Assembly (NCBI GenBank): GCA_002298145.1 | Contig: DBMP01000001.1 | Coordinates: 1 to 64,000 of the forward strand | Source: Spartobacteria bacterium UBA695 | GTDB taxonomy: Bacteria > Verrucomicrobiota > Verrucomicrobiia > Chthoniobacterales > Chthoniobacteraceae | DNA length: 64,000 nt | Reading direction: 5' to 3' | Shown here: one piece after another, positions 59,524 to 64,000 of the stretch | How positions within the stretch are numbered: position 1 is the first letter of the stretch | How the letters are laid out: each line of letters begins with the position of its first letter | The notes under the pieces: generated by a model | Told to the model about the DNA's origin: nothing | What the model saw: the letters and a program-made list of their open reading frames with translations, nothing else | Database searches by the model: none | Translations under genes and position numbers: made by a program

Positions 59524-60860
59524 CTTCCGAATCCAACACCGCCGAGATCTCCGGGTTCCTCTCGGTGGTCCGGTCCTTTCGGCATCGAAATTTCCGGCTG
59601 TTTTTCAGCGGCCAGTGTATTTCGCTCGTCGGAACGTGGATTCAGGGCGTGGCGCTCGGGTGGACGGTTTATCAGCTGACCAACTCGCCCTTTCTGCTCG
59701 GGCTGGTGAGCTTCGCGGGGCAGTTGCCGGTGTTTCTGCTGACGCCGATCGCGGGCGTCTTCGTGGACCGCGCGAACCGTCACAAGCTGCTCCTGTTAAC
59801 GCAGTCGCTGGCGATGATCCAGGCGACGATCTTGACGGTGCTGACCTACTCGAACCATCTGACGATCTGGTGGGTGGTGGTGCTCAACGCCGTGGGCGGG
59901 ACGATCCTGGCGACGGACATGCCAACGCGCCAGGCATTCATATCCGATATGGTGGGCCATGGACCGGACCTGCCCAATGCCGTGGCGCTCAATTCGTTTA
60001 CGATCAACGGGACGCGCATGATCGGCCCGGCGGTCGGCGGCTTGCTGCTGGTGGCTTGGAGCCCGGCGTTCTGTTTTTTGCTCAACGCGGTGAGCTACAT
60101 CGCGGTGATCGCGGCCCTGGCGGCAATGCGCATCAACCCGGTGATCCGCCCGCGCGACCGAGACTCGAAGGCGCTCCACGAGCTGGCCGACGGGGTGCGC
60201 TATGCTTTGCATTTCCTGCCCATCCGGACGATTCTCACGCTGGTGGCCATTGTCAGCCTGACGGGGGCATCGTACATGGTGCTGATGCCGATTTTCGCGG
60301 CCAAGGTGTTCCACGGCGGGGCGCATACGCTGGGCTACCTGATGGCCGTGCCGGGCGGCGGCGCGCTGCTGGCGGGGATCTACCTGGCCTCGCGCAAGTC
60401 GGTGCTCGGCGCGGGGAAACGGATCGCCGCAGGGGCGGTGATTTTCGGCGTCGGGCTGGTTGTTTTCGGCACTTCGCGCTGGATGCCGCTTTCGCTCGTG
60501 GGCCTGGGGCTGACGGGCTTCGGGATGATCATGCAGCTGGCTCTCTCCAATACGGTGCTGCAAACGCTGGTGGAAAACGATAAGCGGGGCCGCGTGATGA
60601 GCCTCTTTACGGTGGCGTTCGTGGGCATGGCCCCCTTCGGCAGTATGTTGGCGGGGGGCGTGGCGGAGCGGCTCGGCGCGCCCTTGACGGTGACGCTCGG
60701 CGGGTTCGTCTGCATCGCCAGCGGGATTACTTTCGGCCTGCGGCTCCCGGCATTCCGAAACGCCGCCCGGCCAATCTACATCGAAAAGGGGATCCTCCCG
60801 GCGGAAATCGCCTCTGGCATCCGGAATGTGACTCAGTACTCCAGGCCACCGGAGGATTGA
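59520..60860 (+). CDS. MFS transporter (EntS-like exporter family)
   Basis: This 446-residue protein has about twelve hydrophobic segments. It starts with RSFRHRNFRLFFSGQCISLVGTWIQGVAL and contains PIAGVFVDRANRHKLLLLTQ, typical of the EntS/MFS_3 branch. Many such proteins export small organic molecules. It is translationally coupled to the aminotransferase, so a shared small-molecule product is possible but unproven. It is convergent with rmlA (10 bases apart). Confidence 0.88.
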   Translation: MTSESNTAEISGFLSVVRSFRHRNFRLFFSGQCISLVGTWIQGVALGWTVYQLTNSPFLLGLVSFAGQLPVFLLTPIAGVFVDRANRHKLLLLTQSLAMIQATILTVLTYSNHLTIWWVVVLNAVGGTILATDMPTRQAFISDMVGHGPDLPNAVALNSFTINGTRMIGPAVGGLLLVAWSPAFCFLLNAVSYIAVIAALAAMRINPVIRPRDRDSKALHELADGVRYALHFLPIRTILTLVAIVSLTGASYMVLMPIFAAKVFHGGAHTLGYLMAVPGGGALLAGIYLASRKSVLGAGKRIAAGAVIFGVGLVVFGTSRWMPLSLVGLGLTGFGMIMQLALSNTVLQTLVENDKRGRVMSLFTVAFVGMAPFGSMLAGGVAERLGAPLTVTLGGFVCIASGITFGLRLPAFRNAARPIYIEKGILPAEIASGIRNVTQYSRPPED

Positions 60861-60870
60861 GCGCCGCAGC

Positions 60871-61764
60871 CTACGCCCGCCCGCAACGTTCGCGCAGGAC
60901 CATTTCGAGATACTCGCGGTAGTCGCACTTGGGCATCCGCTCGATGCGCTCCTGCAATTCGGCGGCGTTGAGGAACCCGGCGTTGAAGGCCACTTCCTCC
61001 AGGCAGGCGACTTTGAGCCCCTGGCGGTGCTCGATGGCGGCGACGTAATCGCTCGCTTCCATGAGGCCTTCGTGCGTGCCGGTATCGAGCCAGGCCATGC
61101 CGCGCCCGAGCATTTGCACGTAAAGCTGGCCGCGCCGCAGGTACTCGCGATTGACGTCGGTGATCTCCAGCTCGCCCCGCGCGGAGGGCTTTAGGTGGCG
61201 GCAGATGTCGACGACCTGGTTGTCGTAAATGTAGAGGCCGGGGACGGCGTAGTTGCTCTTGGGGCGGGCGGGCTTCTCCTCAAGGCTCACCGCGCGGCCC
61301 TGGGCGTCAAACTCGACGACGCCGTAGCGGCTGGGGTCGCGCACGGGGTAGCCGAAGATGCACGCGCCTTGTTGTATGGTCAGCGCGGTGCGGAAAAAAT
61401 CGAGCGTACCGTAGAATATATTATCCCCCAGGATAAGGGCGACGCCGGAGTCGCCAATGAAGTCCGCGCCGATCTGGAAGGCCTGCGCGATGCCTGCCGG
61501 ATGCTCCTGGACGGCGTAATGGAGCTGGATACCGAAGCCCGAGCCGTCGCCAAGGATATCGCGAAAGCTGGGAGTGTCTCTCGGTGTGGAGATGATGAGC
61601 ACGTCCCGGATGCCCCCCAGCATCAGCGTGGCCAGGGGGTAGTAGATCATCGGTTTATCGTAGACGGGGAGCAGCTGCTTGCAAACCACGCGGGTCAGCG
61701 GATGCAGGCGGGTTCCTGAGCCGCCGGCAAGGATGATGGCCTTCTCTATTTTCATTGCGCTCAT
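60871..61764 (-). CDS. rmlA: Glucose-1-phosphate thymidylyltransferase
   Basis: This 297-residue nucleotidyltransferase makes dTDP-glucose, first step to dTDP-rhamnose and other deoxy sugars. It has [57 protein letters not shown] and [13 protein letters not shown]. The start at 61764 makes an ATGA overlap with the upstream GT2 gene. The other rml genes are not in the window, which may continue beyond its right edge. Confidence 0.94.
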   Translation of the reverse strand: MSAMKIEKAIILAGGSGTRLHPLTRVVCKQLLPVYDKPMIYYPLATLMLGGIRDVLIISTPRDTPSFRDILGDGSGFGIQLHYAVQEHPAGIAQAFQIGADFIGDSGVALILGDNIFYGTLDFFRTALTIQQGACIFGYPVRDPSRYGVVEFDAQGRAVSLEEKPARPKSNYAVPGLYIYDNQVVDICRHLKPSARGELEITDVNREYLRRGQLYVQMLGRGMAWLDTGTHEGLMEASDYVAAIEHRQGLKVACLEEVAFNAGFLNAAELQERIERMPKCDYREYLEMVLRERCGRA

Positions 61765-62780
61765 AAAAACGCGCGGGAGAGCCCCAGCAGACGCATCAAT
61801 CCGCCACAAGGTTTCGGCAAGGGCTCGGAGCGCCGGGGCGGGGCCGCCAGCTCTGGGTAGTCGGTAGGATTGAGTGCGTCGAGCCGCTGGCCGAGGGAGG
61901 CGGCGTGATCGGCCACGAGCCCGGCGGCGAGGGAGAGGAAAACATCGGCGCGAAAATCAGAGGCGCCATCAAAGAGCCGCCGGAAGTAGCGGCCGGCGGC
62001 GGCGCGCACTTCGCCGGAGACGGCCAGGCGCGGAGCCAGCTCGCGCAGAAGATCGAACTCCAGGCGCACGAGCTCTGCCGCGACGGGGGCGCGCCCGTCG
62101 GCTTTGATAGTATTGGTGGTGTGGGTGCGGTAGCGCAGCAGCGGCTCGGGCAGCACGCCGAAGGCCCCCTCCAGCACAGCCAAGGAGGCGAAGAAGTAGT
62201 CGTGCGCGTAGCGGTAGGCGCGGAAGGGATGCGCCCGGGCGTAGTCGGCGCGGATGACGTAGTTGCTGGTGGTCTTGGTGAAGTTCGATTCGCCGAGCCA
62301 CTCCGCGACATCGCGCGAGGGGTCGGCCCAGATGCGCTGCATCCGGCGCACTTTGGCGTGATCGGCCGGGAGGGGCTCGCCGTCGGTGCCGATGAGGCGA
62401 TAGGCGGTGCAGACCACGGCTTTCTCCGGATGGCTCCCGAGCCAGGTGACGCAGCGCTCAAGGCGCTCCGGTTCGTAGAGGTCATCCGAATTGAGGATGG
62501 CGATGAAATCCGCTCCGCAGGCTCCGGCGATGGCGCGGTTGAGAGCGACGTGGGCTCCGGCGTTGGGCTGCTCGATGAGGCTCAGCTTTACCCCGGGGTG
62601 CGCGGCGGCAAAAGCCCGGATGATCTCCGGGGAGCCGTCGCGCGAGCCGTCGTCCACCACGACGATTTCGCGGGCGGGGAGGCTCTGGGCGGCCACGGAC
62701 TCTAGCGCGGCGCCAATGTACGCGGCATGGTTGTAGGACGGGATGACGACGGTTACGGAGGGCACGCTGAGATGATCCAT
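61761..62780 (-). CDS. Glycosyltransferase family 2
   Basis: This 339-residue GT2 enzyme has the N-terminal GT-A fold: [39 protein letters not shown], and the metal-binding acidic pair in [12 protein letters not shown]. The C-terminal half is helical and less conserved. It transfers a sugar to an envelope or exported glycan. It is upstream of and coupled to rmlA, consistent with a dTDP-sugar-using polysaccharide cluster. Confidence 0.92.
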   Translation of the reverse strand: MDHLSVPSVTVVIPSYNHAAYIGAALESVAAQSLPAREIVVVDDGSRDGSPEIIRAFAAAHPGVKLSLIEQPNAGAHVALNRAIAGACGADFIAILNSDDLYEPERLERCVTWLGSHPEKAVVCTAYRLIGTDGEPLPADHAKVRRMQRIWADPSRDVAEWLGESNFTKTTSNYVIRADYARAHPFRAYRYAHDYFFASLAVLEGAFGVLPEPLLRYRTHTTNTIKADGRAPVAAELVRLEFDLLRELAPRLAVSGEVRAAAGRYFRRLFDGASDFRADVFLSLAAGLVADHAASLGQRLDALNPTDYPELAAPPRRSEPLPKPCGGLMRLLGLSRAFL

Positions 62781-62844
62781 TCGGGGGTTGGCTAGGGAGC
62801 GTTTTAGAGCTTTTCTCCGAGTTCGGAAACCCTAAACTTCACCC

Positions 62845-63267
62845 ATGCTACCCGAAACGCCGACCATTGAGACGCAGGTACAGGTAATGTTTTTCGACAC
62901 GGATTGCGCGGGCGTGGTCCACAATATCGCTTATTTGCGTTTTATCGAGACCGCCCGCACGGAGCTGGGCGAGCAGCTGGGCCTGGGCCTGGCGGACATG
63001 TCGCGCACGCAGCTTTTCCCAGTGGTGGTTCGCATCGAGATCAACTACAAGCGCCCGGCGGTGCTGGGCGACCGCCTCGTGGTGGAGGGCCGCCTGGAGA
63101 CCGTGGAGCGCAGCCGCTTCTGGTGCGCCTTCCGGGTCGTCCGCCCCTCGGACGGGGCGCTCATCGTGGAATCCCGGCAGATGCTCGCGCTGGTGCAGAT
63201 GCCCCAAGGGAAGCCGCAGCGGGTTCCGGCGCATTGGATGGAGTGTTTCGCGCATTTAAGGAGCTAA
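62845..63267 (+). CDS. Acyl-CoA thioesterase, YbgC/4HBT hotdog family
   Basis: This 140-residue hotdog-fold protein has the catalytic region VMFFDTDCAGVVHNIAYLRFIETAR. The family norm is DTDxxGxVYHxxY, so the Asp is kept and the His/Tyr spacing is close. RIEINYKRPAVLGDRL follows. YbgC-type proteins hydrolyse short or long acyl-CoA and are often linked to the Tol-Pal system, which is not seen here. A TAAACT box lies 6 nt before the ATG. It is followed by the GT39 gene. Confidence 0.88.
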   Translation: MLPETPTIETQVQVMFFDTDCAGVVHNIAYLRFIETARTELGEQLGLGLADMSRTQLFPVVVRIEINYKRPAVLGDRLVVEGRLETVERSRFWCAFRVVRPSDGALIVESRQMLALVQMPQGKPQRVPAHWMECFAHLRS

Positions 63268-63271
63268 CGCC

Positions 63272-64000
63272 ATGGCCACCAACACCTGGCCGCTGGAGAC
63301 GCAGATGCTGCCGCCGCTCGTGCTGCGGCCGCCGCATGGCCCGCGTCTGGTGCGGCTCCTGGTGATGGCGCTGGCGGTGCTGTTTTACCTCCCGCCCGCG
63401 GGCTGGAGCCTGATTACCAATGGCCCCGAGGGGGAGCTGGCCGGGGAGGCGCTGGCGCTCTACCCCCACGGCGGCTGGGTGCCGACGGGCGAGGTGGCTC
63501 TCCTGCACGGGCCCCTGGCGCTCTGGCTGACCCGCAGTTCGCTGAGCTTTTTCGGAGAGAGCGAATTCTCGGCACGGCTTCCCTCGGCATTGGCTGTAGT
63601 GGCGCTGATCTGGCTGACTCTGCGGATGGCGGAGCGCGCCGGGACGCTCTGGCGGGGCTGCGTGGCGGCGCTGCTGCTGTTGTGTTCGCCGGGGCTGCTG
63701 AGCGTGGGGCGCCTTCTGACGCCGATCCCGATTGCCGCGGCGCTCGTGGCCCTGACGATGGCCTGCCTGCAACGGGGCGTGCAGGACCGCCCGCACCGCC
63801 GCCGCTGGCTGGGGTGCGCCTGGGCGGCCTGGGGCTGCGCGACGCTGGCCGGGGGCTGGCGCGTGGGGCTGATCCCGCCCGGGGCGGTGATGGTGCTGGC
63901 GCTCTTTTATCCCGAGGCGCGGCTGCGGTTCGCGGGGCTTTTTTCGTGGGTGGGCGGGGCGGTCTTCGGGCTGACGGCCGGGCTGATGATCGCCTCGGGG
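63272..64000 (+). CDS. GT39-like membrane glycosyltransferase (3' partial)
   Basis: The gene runs off the right edge after 243 codons. AAGGAG at 63257-63262 is a good ribosome-binding site for ATG 63272. Several hydrophobic helices follow, and GPEGELAGEALALYPHGGWVPTG occupies the place of the DPDEPxYA catalytic loop of the paralogue at 31289. The loop has acidic residues (EGELAGEA), so it may be active. It begins 4 bases after the thioesterase gene. Confidence 0.78.
   Translation, partial: MATNTWPLETQMLPPLVLRPPHGPRLVRLLVMALAVLFYLPPAGWSLITNGPEGELAGEALALYPHGGWVPTGEVALLHGPLALWLTRSSLSFFGESEFSARLPSALAVVALIWLTLRMAERAGTLWRGCVAALLLLCSPGLLSVGRLLTPIPIAAALVALTMACLQRGVQDRPHRRRWLGCAWAAWGCATLAGGWRVGLIPPGAVMVLALFYPEARLRFAGLFSWVGGAVFGLTAGLMIASG

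Overview
This is a 64-kb stretch of a G+C-rich bacterial chromosome. It is gene-dense, carries no phage, plasmid or insertion-sequence genes, and ends inside a gene on both sides. The gene set points to a Verrucomicrobiota-like organism with a Gram-negative envelope. Evidence includes a PEP-CTERM surface protein, many secreted proteins and lipoproteins, an AsmA-like protein, a secretin-domain-like protein, a fused SpmA/SpmB, DUF1573/MauE genes, a FAD-dependent oxidoreductase of the secreted type and a GHL6/GH151-type glycosidase. This placement is inferred from gene families only; the window has no rRNA. Shine-Dalgarno sequences are often missing.

Layout. 1-4.0 kb: a DUF6600 protein with a repeat-rich tail (partial), a proline-rich secreted protein, pgeF and a secretin-like protein. 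4.0-12.7 kb, minus strand: lysS, a FAD oxidoreductase, a secreted protein, pnp and rpsO with a large inverted repeat between them, then fumC. 12.8-15.1 kb: a lipoprotein, then an A+T-rich two-gene cassette encoding a membrane protein with HtpX-like metallopeptidase residues. 15.2-21.8 kb: hisC, prs-rplY-pth-rpsF-ssb, a C_GCAxxG_C_C protein, a stand-alone atpC and an OsmC protein. 21.8-33.8 kb: AsmA-like protein, speA, an orphan DNA methyltransferase overlapping nagA, a cupin, SpmAB, pdxH, a GT39 glycosyltransferase and a SanA/YdcF-like protein. 33.9-42.8 kb: a strongly base-paired RNA candidate, a hypothetical gene, leuCD, a PEP-CTERM beta-helix protein, dgt, glgA and the remnant of an outer-membrane protein gene. 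42.9-51.7 kb: a PtsN-like EIIA, argS, a repeat lipoprotein, a DUF1573-rhodanese-MauE operon, an AraC regulator divergent from a glycoside hydrolase, and an SDR. 51.7-64 kb: a nitroreductase with two QueG-like Fe-S paralogues, tRNA-Glu, a PocR hybrid kinase, a CDF metal transporter, an enoyl reductase/aminotransferase/MFS set, then envelope polysaccharide genes (rmlA, GT2, GT39) around a YbgC-type thioesterase.

How the genes fit together. Most are housekeeping: translation (lysS, argS, rpsO, rpsF, rplY, pth, tRNA-Glu), RNA turnover (pnp), amino acids (hisC, leuCD), polyamines (speA), glycogen (glgA), PRPP (prs), B6 (pdxH) and amino-sugar salvage (nagA). The accessory interest lies in the A+T-rich metalloprotease cassette, the RNA candidate at 33898-34007, the tandem QueG-like/nitroreductase operon, several families of short dispersed palindromes, and a recurring promoter arrangement in which the -10 box sits 6-13 nt from the start codon, which suggests leaderless or nearly leaderless mRNAs.
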